Shown here: positions 22,740 through 34,148 of the stretch, piece after piece
Numbering within the stretch: position 1 is the first letter of the stretch
Layout: the number at the start of each line of letters is the position of its first letter
From: Hermatobates lingyangjiaoensis
Lineage: Eukaryota; Arthropoda; Insecta; Hemiptera; Hermatobatidae
Assembly: GCA_026182355.1 (NCBI GenBank)
Contig: JAPFBL010000223.1
Coordinates: 465,001-529,000 of the forward strand
DNA length: 64,000 bases
Direction of reading: 5' to 3'
Position numbers and translations under genes: made by a program
The notes under the pieces: model-generated
What the model was told of the DNA's origin: nothing
Database searches by the model: none
The model's input: the letters and a program-made list of their open reading frames with translations, nothing else

Positions 22740-23365
22740 GTCAAGAGATAGGGATGGTTTCCTTGATGATAATATAATACATAAACTATATTCTCAAAAA
22801 GAACAGACAGAAATCGTACAGAAAGTCACTAGGATATTTCGATGGCCTCGTCATCAGGAAGATAGATGTGAGTCGTTCCGAATACAGGTAACGATTCTTC
22901 AGTTGCTTATTAATTATTGAGTTCGTGGAACCGTTTCATTAAATTGGTTTATATATTACGGTTAAAAGATCTTTTAATATTTTTTCCCATATCATATTGT
23001 GGTTTGATCATTGATTTAGATATATATGATCAAACCACAATAAGAAATGGGAAAACAAGACTAAGATCTTTCAACCGTAACAAGCGGTCTTCGTCAGAGT
23101 CAAAAACCCAACGTTAACCGTCAAGAGATAGGGATGGTTTCCTTGATGATAATATATACATAAACTATATCCTCAAAAAGAACAGACAGAAATCGTACAG
23201 AAAGTCACTAGGATATTTCGATGGCCTATCAAAAACCACCAAAGTGGGTTTTTGACTCTGACGAAGACCGCTTGTTACGGTTGAAAGATCTTAGTCTTGT
23301 TTTCCCATTTTCTTATTGTGGTTTGATCATTGATTGTTGTTTCACGTGTTTATGTGAAAAATTTT
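22740..23365. repeat. Composite of nested PLE terminal repeats
   Basis: 22740-22870 and 23112-23225 are two copies of a family with GATATTTCGATGGCCT; the first retains CGTCATCAGG (reverse core ending ATAT). Common-family copies lie at 22955-23010 (forward, partial), 23028-23115 (reverse) and 23245-23365 (forward, intact core at 23258). The common-family pair appears inserted into the other family. Confidence 0.75.
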
Positions 23366-23399
23366 TTTTAGATATATATGTATGTGTGTGTGTCTGTGT

Positions 23400-23423
23400 G
23401 TGTGTGGGGGGGGGGGGGGGGGG
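23400..23423. repeat. (TG)n and G-run
   Basis: Short TG repeat grading into a G homopolymer directly after a terminal repeat. Confidence 0.85.
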
Positions 23424-23753
23424 AGAGTGTAAATAGCCGTCTACACTATTTGAAGCATCAAATTCAGGGCAAAATGACATTAATCTATTTAAAAATATTT
23501 ATAATTTGTTTCTCCTAAACTATTAACTCTAGAGTTTTGATATGTTGCCATTATTATGGTTACCAGAGTACCAATAAATACAAAATTCTCTTATTTATAA
23601 AAGAACGGAAAAAAGTATTTATTTTAATTAATCAAGGTTACAAGCAACCTTTGTACTAGGAATTCATTTGTTTTTTATCATTTTAATGTTGGATCTATCG
23701 AGAGATGATTTCGCCTTGGGAGGAGTCTTTGGCAAGGACTCAATCCTCTACAA

Positions 23754-23982
23754 CAGTGACGCCGAAACCTTTTGGGTTCAGCATGTCGAAACATTTTGAA
23801 AAAAGCCAAACAACTTTCATTGAGGTATCATACATCACAAAAGTAAAGCCTAAAACAAATTAGTAATATTTATACATTTGTTTAATCATTCTGAGGTAAA
23901 ATGGATAAACAAACAAAAGTCTCCACACAAATGAAGTGTGTAGTCAACACAGATAACGCGTGTCATAGGTTTGACATCACTG
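23754..23982. mobile_element. 229-bp hAT-like element (CAGTGATGNC family)
   Basis: Left end CAGTGACGCCGAAACC, right end reversed CAGTGATGTCAAACC. Flanks CTCTACAA (23746-23753) and CTCTACAG (23983-23990) are an 8-bp target duplication with one mismatch. Shares ends and internal words (CACAAAAGTAAA) with 59003-59527. Confidence 0.8.
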
Positions 23983-23999
23983 CTCTACAGTCTTCTTGG

Positions 24000-24545
24000 A
24001 TGTAAATATTAAAAATGGAGGAAACATTTACATACATCTATTGATCTACGTTCAATGAATCATAATTATAATTTTAATATAAATAAAATAAAGGCAAATG
24101 ATATTAGTCATTCCTTTACAGCTATCTTGATCCTTAATAAATGAATTCCACATTTTATAACTTGTCCATTTCCTTTAAAACAAAGATTTTTTCCTGAACC
24201 ACCACTGTCAGCAAGTTTGCTGTAATCATCAATTTCCTTTAATTCTAACTAACTTTTGAAAAAAAAAAAAACAAACAAACTACCTTAGTATTTGATATCC
24301 ATTAATATGAAACCTAATTAGAATAAAAAGGAAAACTAGTTTGGGTGAAGGTGAGAGGAAGACAGTTTTAAATATCAATCGCTTCTGAGAACTGTCTGTA
24401 ATGAGTCACAAGCCTATGTAACCTTTAAGCCTGCAGCAACCAGCGCGTTTAGTCCAAACGAAGATTAAAAACTACATTAGAGACTATGCTTCAAACAATC
24501 AAATAGTATTCTTCAATCAAACATTTCTTTTCGGATGAAGTCAAT
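24000..24545. other. Stretch with nothing recognised
   Basis: AT-rich; no structure found. Confidence 0.4.
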
Positions 24546-24547
24546 AC

Positions 24548-24606
24548 AGTAATCCCTCGCTAGTTCGCGGTTCAGTTTTCGCGGTTTCAGTGTTTCGTGG
24601 GGTCCT
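24548..24606. mobile_element. Single transposon terminus, pogo/Tigger-like
   Basis: CAGTAATCCCTCGCTAGTTC followed by GCGGTTCAGTTTTCGCGG, preceded by TA. Resembles ends of pogo-like elements; no second end found. Confidence 0.4.
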
Positions 24607-24910
24607 GAAATGTTCAATTATAAATTAAGAAATATAAAAAAGTATTCAACTGTAATTGTAGTAAAAAAAAAAAAAAATACCACTCGTAATGAAAAAGTAC
24701 AGTAGTTAGTATTAAAGAAGAAAATATACAGGATTCTTCTTGTACGATCGAGAAAGATATCAAACAACCAGTGATTTGGTTGTAACCAGTTGTTGATAAC
24801 AATAAGTGACTTCATTTTACTTTCATAAAAATAAGATAAAGTGTACCACTTTATTTTAACGAAAACTTTATCAATATTTGGTCTGCTATAAATGAAATAT
24901 AATAGAATTT

Positions 24911-25370
24911 ATTCTTGAGGGTTGACTTCTCAAGCCGAAGTTTCGATATACATTTATGTCATCTTCAGGACTACAACATGTTTCTTTACAATTAGTACAG
25001 TATTACTATTAAAATTTTGGTAATTGTGTACATTTTGGAGAGGGTGTGATTGATATAATCTGGTATTAAACTATGGATTTGCATATTGATATACGGATAT
25101 TTCATTATTATATTATTGCTATTACATTATTTCAGAAGTATTAAGATCAAAAATAATAATAATAATTCATAGTTTAATAGCAAATTTTTTCATCACTCCC
25201 TCTATATTACCCTTCAAGCAAAAATTCAAAATGTAAACAATTAACAAAATTGTAGTAATAATAGTGCTAATTGTAAAAAAAAACGTTGTGGCCCTGAAGA
25301 TGATATAAATATATGTCGAAACGTCGGTGATAGAAGAAGTTTCAATCATAAAACCTCAACCCTCAAAGAA
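24911..25370. repeat. Inverted terminal-repeat pair with long loop
   Basis: Left arm GAGGGTTGA...GAAGTTTCGATATACATTTA...TCTTCAGG, right arm its diverged complement ending CCTCAACCCTC. The right arm core at 25294-25325 reads CTGAAGA, T, GATATA...TATGTC, GAA, ACGT, C. About 280 bases lie between the arms. Confidence 0.75.
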
Positions 25371-25522
25371 ATATATAATATATATATATCATATGAGTAA
25401 TTGGTCAAGAAAACAAATCATGATAAATGAATAATTATTATGAAAAATATTATCGCGACGTTTTGACGAATTTATACGTTTTGAGTCCATTTTTGAAGTT
25501 TTCCTGATGATGTATGTTTGTT

Positions 25523-25524
<2 letters not shown>

Positions 25525-25610
<86 letters not shown>
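25525..25610. repeat. (TG)n microsatellite
   Basis: About 43 TG units without interruption. Confidence 0.95.
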
Positions 25611-25612
<2 letters not shown>

Positions 25613-25744
25613 AACGCGTGTGCATCGTGCGCGTGTGTGTACGTGGTTTGGTAGGGAGGTGGGTACTACCTCATTTGTACCCTATTAGTATGCAATGGTG
25701 TATTTTATATCTGACAGTCTTATTTTATGTATTCTCATATAATA

Positions 25745-25940
25745 GTTTAATATCATGAAGAAAGCGGTCAGAAAAGGATAAAAAAAGTTTCAAAGTAAAC
25801 AAAAGTATACAGTAAATAGAAAAAAACAGACTTACAGTTTTTAATTTTCTTAGTTCCAAAGATCGGTTTGCAAGTGCGCTTGGTGTTAAAATCTCTTCTC
25901 TCTCCTTATCAAAACTGAACCTCTGTTCAACTGAAAATTA
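25745..25940 (-). repeat. Fragment of a terminal-repeat family
   Basis: Shares AGTTTCAAAGTAAAC and AAAAACAGACTTA with 8205-8345. Core eroded. Confidence 0.5.
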
Positions 25941-26539
25941 AGACTGAGTGTAAATGCATTTGTTTAGTTATTCCATTCAAAAAAAAAAAAATCTGACTAA
26001 GCTTTCAGAGTGAATCATAAGTCACAATCCTTACATTTCATTGAAAAAATATATTTCTAGTTGTTTTAAAAGGTGAGGATTGTTTAAGTTATTGCTTTTG
26101 TTTCGTCCATGATAAGACAAAAATTTCAATGATGTAGTTGTTTGAAAACACATATTGGTAAAAAAAAGTGATTTTCCCGTCAGGCATAATTTCTCTCAAC
26201 AGGCCCATTTTTGTGCAAAATATGACTTTGATGTCTCAAAGACTGTAAACTGTAGAGTGCGAGTGTACACAAGCTATTGGTTGCACACCCACCAACCTAC
26301 AGACATCGTCGAAACTTTATAAAAAAACAACTTGGGGACCTAGAAACATGCAATTCCATCAAAATGTTCGTCAAAAAGATCGAATTCTTTCACGATCTTT
26401 ATCACGATTAGATCTCTACCACAAAACAGACTTCCCAGGTAAGCACATTTAGATCTCTGTTAGTTTCGAAACTTTGTAAAAGATAACCATACTTAAACAT
26501 GAAAATCTATAGTTTATCATTATTGTACATAATAGTAAA

Positions 26540-26690
26540 CAATAGACCTAATTAGGTGTAATAATAGTGCTGAATACATCAATGTTTTAGCCCTGAAGAA
26601 GACATAAGTATATGTCGAAACGTTGGCAAAGAAGTTTTTTTAATATCTAGACCAAAAACCTCAAAAAATCTCAAAACTACGTTATGCCTA
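26540..26690 (+). repeat. Solo terminal repeat with well-formed core
   Basis: Right flank CTAGACCAAAAACCTCAAA resembles the family at 12050 and 25340. Confidence 0.65.
26593..26624 (+). ncRNA. Hammerhead-like core (ACGT family)
   Basis: CTGAAGA (26593-26599), A, helix II GACATA (26601-26606) with TATGTC (26611-26616), GAA (26617-26619), ACGT (26620-26623), T. The 6-bp helix II is perfect. Confidence 0.55.
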
Positions 26691-26699
26691 TTGTTAATT

Positions 26700-29420
26700 G
26701 AGTGATAAACTAAAGCACTAAATTTTCTTTTTAATTAATACATACTTAAGTAGAGCCAACCTATCTTTTAAATACTGATTTGTTTGACCTATAAAACTGC
26801 ATCGCAATAGTCAGACTATTGCTACATTAATATATAACATTAACATTACTACAGAGGAATTTATAGATTAAACTGCGTAATAGAGTAACTGCGTATTAAC
26901 TGGTATCACTGCCCCTGAGTACTATCGATATTTCAGTGACGTCAATCGATTTCTGGATCGTTTGAGATGTCCACTTTACACATTTCAGTGCTAATACTGT
27001 TGAATTAGTTTCTGTCTGATGTTGACATCAGGAATGAAACAATTATCAGTGGAAATCACTGATACTTTATTAACACCTTTTGAAAAAATAAGAACAGAAT
27101 ATCATTACCAATTAGTCCTGACTATATCAATAAAGAAACCTTCCCAAAACTATAAAATCAATGACTGTTACATAAATAAGAAAAGCCTTGAGTCCTTTTT
27201 GAATAATCACAAAGCGAAAAGATTTCAAACTTTGTAAACAATCACTAATAACGTTAGTTATTATAAAATAGTCAGAAGTAATGTAATTATTAGCAAAAAA
27301 TTGAACAATTAAGGCGAATACTATTGTTGGTCAAAGAATACTATTTTTGATGAAATAAATTATAATTCCAGTAATTTTAAATTTAAAATAATACACAGTA
27401 TTCTGAAACCGACTAAGTTCGATTTTAGGGTTTGAAATTATTTATGTGTCCATAAGAACTGATAAAATAACTTTTGTTAGGTTAAAGAATCTTCAGATAA
27501 TCAAATCAAATAGAATATTATCTTAAGTGGATTTTAGGAGCATTATATGGGTGATAGATATTCAATAAATTATTCAATGAAACTAAAATCATGAATGAAT
27601 GTAATGCAAGTGACATTTCATTTTAATTGGATCTACTTTAAGTCCATGTACTTTTAAATGAATAATTTATTGTATTGAAAGAATGTTAATTTTCATAGTT
27701 TAATGATTATAATATTTACTGTACAAGCAGTCATTGTGTGGTTGGTATTTACTCATGATTAGAGAAGAAACATTGAGTCACACAAAGGATTTTATTCGTT
27801 CAACGTGTTTCGAACACTAAGTTATTATATCATTCTTTTTTATGGATCACGATTAGAAAATTAATGTCACAACCGAATTTAAAAGAAGCCCTTTTACACT
27901 CTTTTCAATATGAGTTTAGAAATTCAGTAAATTGTTTTCTTAAATATACTAAATATAAAACAATTAGTTATGAATGATTAATCGCTTTCAACCGGAAGAG
28001 TGAGTCACTTATTATAGTGTCTAATCTTAAAGCTTCATTGGGTATTTCATGGAAACTTAATTTAAGAAAGCTGTTCCCAACTTTTTTTTATTAAAAAAAA
28101 AGGCAACAACAAAACTTATAATTAACTACGACATTTATACTTAAACTACATTTTATAATAATTTGTCGAATACAATGCTAATAACAAAAAAATTAGTTGT
28201 CTCCAATTAAATTTACGAGAAAGATTAAGTAAATAAGGAAGTAGTGAATTAACCTTCAAATATTTCCTTTTGTCTTCCACGATACTATTCCTTTGAAACT
28301 TCTCTACAACAGTTCTAGGAATAGAAATTAAATGAAATTGCTCAGTAATGAAATCAACACAATAGATTAAATCAGGCATTAATAATTAATATAATATTAA
28401 CAATTATGATAATGTCTTACTGGAGGTAATAAAGTTAGCTGTTGAAGTTAATATCAGACATTCATTACTTTAGTTTCTTGATATAGCATATTAAAATAGA
28501 TAAGAAAATTATGCTTGAAAATAGCATAAGAAAATTATTTCTCTATGGGTATTAATATTAGTATTGTTTTAAATGAAATCTATCTCTTTGTTAGAAAACT
28601 TTAATATATTTTAAACATTTAGTTATTGAGCTTGACGATTTAAAAATCAAAACACTTTATTGCACTAAATGATGTTTTATTGAATTATTGAATGATAATA
28701 TTATATTTATCAATTGAATTCAATGCCGGGTTTATACTACTTGTTTAAAGTATAAAAAAAAGTTTAAAAGACCTACAAAAGTATACATCTTTATACTTTT
28801 TGGTATATTATCGTTATATTATGATGAAACATATTAACTTGAAACACCATCTCATAATCAATACATTATGCTACAGGAACTATTTAATAATTAACATTAA
28901 AATATTAACAAACCATTTAAAATACAAAAATAAGTTAAACAGGAATTTGTACTTACTTTTTAAAGTATTATTGAAGGAATTAAGTGGTTAACACTATTAA
29001 CTGTAAACAGATTTAAAGAGGTTTAAAGGTGCAACAGAAGTGAAACTCTAAACCAGGAGTGTAATGGCGTCTTCTTACAATGATTAAGCTGTTACTTGCA
29101 CCAATCAATGCCATCTAAATTATTTCATTTTAAAATATTCCCTTCTTCCAGTTTCTCTGATACAAACATTAATTTAATATACTAACAATCACCATTGCCG
29201 CATCTGGTGTTGACTAATCATTGATACTTTGATAAAATACAGATAATAAATAAGGAAAAAAAAAATAAAAAGTTAATTTAAATAATATTCAGTTAGTTAA
29301 ACAAACAAAAATGTATCTTTTTTTTAATAAATGTATAGAAAAACTAAGTAAAAGTTACTTTATTTTATTATGAATGCCGTAAACAGACTTAAAACAAATT
29401 CTAATAAGAGCTTCTATTGT
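26700..29420. other. Long AT-rich stretch with no recognised gene
   Basis: Two short open frames (27019-27237 on +, 28146-28379 on -) show no known motif or convincing splice context. GTTCAACGTGTTTCGAACAC at about 27798 is a reversed worn terminal-repeat core. Confidence 0.4.
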
Positions 29421-29438
29421 CATTCTGTTAAACTTAGT

Positions 29439-29794
29439 GGTAGTAATAGTAGTAGTAGTAATAGTAGTAGACAACACTGTAGATTGCAATAGCTGCCCGA
29501 CATGGGAACACACATAGTCCGAACATTAGGCTCTCTGTAATACTACACAATCAAGATTGATTCTACATTGGGAGTCCTAAAGTTTACCTAAATCAAGTGT
29601 ATTTAGAGTAGGCTTCTTTAACGAATACCTGACATCGTATAGGCTTGAGACCGACGGCTTAACGTCCTCTCCAAGGGGCGACGTACTCATATTTATTCAC
29701 CTCCCACGTGAATAAATCGAGGACCAGGTGGGCATCGAACCCCTGACCTGAGTTCTGAGGCGAGTACGTTAACCACTGAGCTAACCTGACCTCT
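29439..29794 (-). mobile_element. tRNA-derived SINE, copy 1 (complete)
   Basis: Read on the - strand: head GTTAGCTCAGTGGTTAACG (A-box-like) and GGGGTTCGATGCCC (B-box-like), an internal body with GGACGTTAAGCCGTCGG, a LINE-like 3' part with CCTAATGTTCGG, and a (CTA)n-type tail at 29440-29471. Flanked by a 14-bp target duplication, CTGTTAAACTTAGT (29425-29438) and CTGTTAAATTTAGT (29795-29808). Internal pol III promoter expected. Confidence 0.85.
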
Positions 29795-29899
29795 CTGTTA
29801 AATTTAGTTGAAATTAATTTGTGGTTTACAGTAGAATGGATCAGAAGGTAATTAATATTATTACATCTGGAGAAGGTAATATAACATTTCCATAATTGT

Positions 29900-30035
29900 T
29901 CAAACCACCGTAAAAACGGGGGAAAAAATACTAACAAGTGGTCTTCGTCAGAGTCCAAACCAAACCTTAGTCTTTTTTTCCCTTTTCTTATTATCGTTTG
30001 AACATTGATTGTTATTGCACGTGTTCATTGTGAAA
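29900..30035. repeat. Degenerate inverted PLE terminal pair
   Basis: AACAAGTGGTCTTCGTCAGAG on the left and CTTTTCTTATTATCG...CACGTGTTCATTGTGAAA on the right; both worn. Confidence 0.6.
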
Positions 30036-30039
30036 TAAC

Positions 30040-30470
30040 ATAGTTCTATAATTATACTGATTGAACCAGTTATCGATGCAGACACTTATTTTAGTATATC
30101 ACACAAGTGATGCATATGGTATCCTTGGTATTACAACAGCAGTAATAACACTTTTGTAAAGCCAAAGAAAAAAAAAACATGTTACGAGAATATCATTTTT
30201 TTACTATAGTCAGTGGATCTCATACATAACCATCTGAAATATTACACTTCATAATAAAGTTGTAAATATATTAAAACATTACATAGATCTGTTACATTTA
30301 ATGTCGTTTATCTGACTTCCTTATTAATTGAAGATTTAAAACAAAGTTTCCTTTAAAACTTGAAAATATTTCTATTTTGGAAAAAAAACTGAAAGAATAA
30401 ATCTGAGTATCATCGAATCACTAAAGATTTAGATTAAAATTTATATCGGTTTTGGATAGCACGGGAAAGG
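30040..30470. other. Stretch with nothing recognised
   Basis: AT-rich, no structure. Confidence 0.4.
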
Positions 30471-30484
30471 AAGGTTACCGTAAC

Positions 30485-31095
30485 TTATTATTATTATTAT
30501 TTGAGGGTGACTATAGCACTATGTCTTAAAAAAAAAACTATTGTCCTAAAGTACCCCAGCAGTTAGCTTTAACGCCTCTAAGCATCTCAGCACTTTTGCT
30601 GGTTCCAGCAGTAAAAGATTTTTTCTATGGTTTGTTGAGTGTTCCGAAGCACCTACCTCTGTGCAGCAACGTTGTCTGACAGTTGGTCAGCAAGTGCAAC
30701 GGTGTTTTTTTGCAGAATCTGCACAAACCATCATTGATAATGCCCATTCAGACTCCCTATGTTTCGGAAAAAATCGACTTTCTTTCTCCTTCATCAGGAG
30801 GGTCTTCTCGGGTCCTTAGGTGCACTTGTGGGAAGTTGGCTCCCACTAGTTAGCGCTTTTGGACCCTCTGCACTTCCGGAGGATGGTCTCCGGACTTTTT
30901 TCGCCTTAGTATCATACAGGGGAAAATCCCTGTATCTCTGTCTGTGGTATTTTGCCCACTCCGGCAGAGCACCGCATACCGGAGTAAAACTATTTACTCA
31001 AGGGGGTCGCCTGGTACACTTGAGGCTCCAGTTCATAATACAGTAACCCCGTATCATCCATCCTTAGGTACGGATCGCATAACACCTTGGATTGG
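30485..31095 (-). mobile_element. Decayed non-LTR retrotransposon (LINE) 3' fragment
   Basis: On the - strand near 30720-30620 a frame reads CRFCKKTPLHLLTNC then LLHRGRCFG, the Cys/His cluster (CxxC...H...C) and RxxFG stretch at the C-terminus of R1/Jockey-type ORF2. The fragment ends in (TTA)n at 30485-30500 (its 3' tail) and is bracketed by GGTTACCGTAACTTA (30472) and GGTACCGTAACTTA (31096), a likely target duplication. Higher GC than its surroundings. Confidence 0.65.
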
Positions 31096-31174
31096 GGTAC
31101 CGTAACTTAAGCCAGTTAGTCTCTAAGAGACTGAAGATTACTTGATAAAAGAGGTCATCAGGGATTACAGGGGT

Positions 31175-31190
31175 GGGGGGGGGGGGGGGA
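31175..31190. repeat. G-run
   Basis: Homopolymer G tract; the C-run at 31372-31380 lies at the other end of an otherwise unidentified segment. Confidence 0.8.
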
Positions 31191-31439
31191 ACGAAAGAGA
31201 AAAAGCAAGAGTAGCAGTAAATAAGGAGTTAAAAGACACTAAAGAATAGCAATTCAAGAATTCATAAGCTTTCGTGTCTGAGGAGTATGAAAGCTTTGGA
31301 ATTCTTCGGGAGTTCTTCGACTGCCTTCCAGGGTCTATCAGCCTCAACCGCAGTACACCTGCAAGTGCGTAACCCCCCCCCATGGCTGCTCGGTAGAAGT
31401 TGAGGTTGGCATGGAAAGTAAATGAGAATTAGCTAAACT

Positions 31440-32400
31440 TAATTTAGTACTTAATTATTAGCATAAAAGCTAACCCGAATGACAGTCCTGCCTTACCTAT
31501 AAATATTCAATTCGAACAGGTATAAACAAACAAAATAAAAAATCTGGAGTGGTCTACACTCAATTTCACTATAAGTAAACATAACATCAAACTTGTTAAC
31601 TCCCAACTAATGGTTTGTTTGATTAATCAAAACACAGTTCAACACCATGGAATGCATCATATATGTTTTGATTGGGATTAATTTTTTTACATTTAACAAT
31701 TTTTTTCTTATAACATATCATCTTAACTCATTAGAATATTTTAAATTTTCAATAATAAACATCTAAATACATGCATTTCGTCATTACCACAGAGGTTAGT
31801 ATTATTAATATTAAACATCTAAACAACAATTTTATTACACTTAAAAAATGTCCAAGTCAATGTAAACAATGTAAATAAATGCAAACATATCCGATCAGTA
31901 GGTCAGGGGATTTATTATTCCAAGACAAAATTTCAGTTTTTATAACTATCTTTCAACAATTGATATTTTATTAATTTTTTTATAAAGAATATTAAGGTAA
32001 TATTAGGTTCAATTTTTTGACAATATTTCATTATTCTATAATTGGCGGTTTAGCTTTAAAAACCCGTTCTTTGAATTCGTAAAAAGGAATTATAATTGTT
32101 CTTCTTATTAATGCAATTTTCAAGAAAAAAATACTGAACTCTTCTTCATATAACGTGCTGTATTGAGGTGTAAAAGTAAAGGTACACAGATGAAATAATG
32201 CACTATTTAACTTTTCATGCTTCACTAAATGCTACTGAGAATATATGTGCTGTCATAATGACGTAATCATTTCAAAATGAATTATAACATTGCCTAATTA
32301 TGATGACTTTGATTTGTGGCTGTAATTTAATTGAAGCAATTTGATATGCCTAATTACCAATTCGATACAGCTCATTAGTACGTAGCAATTAAGGCCTACA
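31440..32400. repeat. Unclassified interspersed repeat, copy 1
   Basis: Ordered similarity with 34560-35370: CTATAAATATTCAATTCGAACAGG, AAAAATCTGGAGYGG, TATGATGMCTTTGATTTGT and TATGCCTAATTA. No open frame or terminal repeat visible. Confidence 0.65.
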
Positions 32401-32739
32401 GGCAGACACCGTATAAGAAGACATTCTCTTTTATATAATAGTCTAGATATGTAAAATTTACAATGATTTTCTTATATTCCAGAATAAACAAAAATGTATA
32501 ATGGAACAAAGAATAAGTCATCAAGTACAGCTGTAGTTTAGAATCATTTAAAATGATTGATATTTTAGTTGTCTACAGATATATAGTGACCTGCACATAC
32601 TATAGTTAGGAGTTTCACTTTCTTCTAGGGAACATGTGGTTTGTTGGGTGACCATTGGAGAGGAAAACAAGATAATTACCGTTTGCAGTATGTAGTCCGT
32701 GCAACCTGACAAGCATTGTCACCTTTCGATTCTGTTCCT

Positions 32740-33185
32740 GCGAGCAGCTGCTTATATTCCAAAAAAGATAACGTTCATTTGAAGTCATGCCATATAAGCA
32801 TAACTTATATCTGCTGCTCATATTCCAAAAAAATATATCGTTATTTGAAGTTATGACATATGTGCATAACTTATTTCGGCTGCTCATTTTCCAAAAAAGA
32901 TAACGTAATTTGAAGCCATGCCATATGAGCATAAATATATCTACTGATCATATTCCAAAAAAGATAACATCATTTTAAGTCATGGTATATGGGACTAACT
33001 TATATCTGTTGATCATATTCCAAAAACGATAACGTTATTTTAAGACATGACATATGAGCACAACTTATATCTGCTGCTCATATTCCAAAAAAAGATAACG
33101 TCATTTGAAGACATGACATATAAGCATAACTTATATCTGCTGCTCATATTCCAAAAAAAGATAACGTCATTTAAAGCTATCTTTT
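32740..33185. repeat. 66-bp minisatellite
   Basis: About seven copies of a unit with CTGCTCATATTCCAAAAAA, GATAACGTCATTTGAAG and CATGACATATAAGCATAAC. Confidence 0.9.
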
Positions 33186-33189
33186 GTTA

Positions 33190-33620
33190 TATTTGAAGAT
33201 ATGAAGATATATCTTTGAATGTTTATGAATTTATGAATATACGAAGTGTTATGTTATATTTGATGATTTCAGGAAATGCTATTTTCAGCATAAAAAGCTA
33301 AATACAAAGAATGAAATTTTATTAAAATCATCAAATTAAAATCAAATTAAAAAGGAATAAAAAAAAATTCAATAAATTTCGATTATCAGAAATAGCAAAA
33401 TGAAATATAATTTGAAAACTCAACTTAGAATACTGAGAAAAAACTTCCTGTACTTGGATTTGTTTAAATCGATTTAAAATTGGTTTACAAAAAACAAATG
33501 AAGCAAAATTGATGAAAGAAATTCCAAGATTTTTTAGTGATTAAACTTTAACTGATTAATAGAAAGATGTAATTCATAAACCTTTAAAATCAAATAGAAA
33601 TTAAATATATATTACTTCAC
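33190..33620. other. AT-rich stretch with nothing recognised
   Basis: A-rich words only. Confidence 0.4.
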
Positions 33621-33624
33621 TATA

Positions 33625-33905
33625 AAAAGATTTCACATAAACACGTGAAATAACAATCAATGATCAAACGACAATATAAAATGGAAAAACAAGACCAAGA
33701 TATTTCAATCGTAACAAGCAGTCTTCGTCAGAGTCAAGAACCCAACTGAAACACTAGATACAGAAAACATCTGGTGAGGGGTTGAGAAGAGTGGGAGGGA
33801 AGAGTGGTATTTTAAAAGGGTGAAAGCGCAGGAAAGGACAAATGTCCAGAAAGGGATGTTTGGGGAAACAAAGGAATACAGTAAGAAAGAGTAAAAAACT
33901 ATCCG
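33625..33905 (-). mobile_element. Penelope-like 3' UTR and terminal repeat
   Basis: Continues the PLE coding remnant: stop codon near 33906, 3' UTR to about 33751, then the terminal repeat to 33625. This copy defines the natural order of the element's 3' end. Confidence 0.8.
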
Positions 33906-34148
33906 CTAGCTGTCAACCCTCTTTGAAGAGGCTATTGCCCTTGTAACGAAAGTATCAAGTTTGAAGAGACCGTTACTAATGTTTATAATATTTGATCTAT
34001 TAAATTTAATTAGAGACGATTCAATAATATTTCTTAACAACATTGATTTTTCATAGGTAATAAATTTATCTCCTGTCCAATCAATATGATGATTTTCATT
34101 GTTTATATGCAAGAATAAGGCACTGCTTTTTTCCTGTCTACTTACCTT
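33906..34148 (-). pseudogene. Penelope-like element ORF C-terminus
   Basis: An 80-codon frame reading KVSRQEKSSALFLH, then HHIDW, LLRNIIESSLIKF, GLFKLD and a stop. The H...HHIDW...RxxIES...LD pattern is the conserved tail after the GIY-YIG domain in PLE proteins. It overlaps the 3.6-kb fragment at VSRQE, so together the two show the end of one protein family. Upstream sequence is unrelated, so this is 5'-truncated. In-frame to the end, suggesting fairly recent insertion. Confidence 0.8.

Noticed and set aside
27019..27237. 72-codon + strand open frame
   Set aside because: No recognised domain, no splice context that I can support, and AT-biased composition.
28146..28379. 77-codon - strand open frame
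   Set aside because: No recognised motif; could be chance in AT-rich DNA.
29761..29792. tRNA gene
   Set aside because: The A- and B-box-like words belong to a SINE with a tail and target duplication, with no intact cloverleaf that I can fold.
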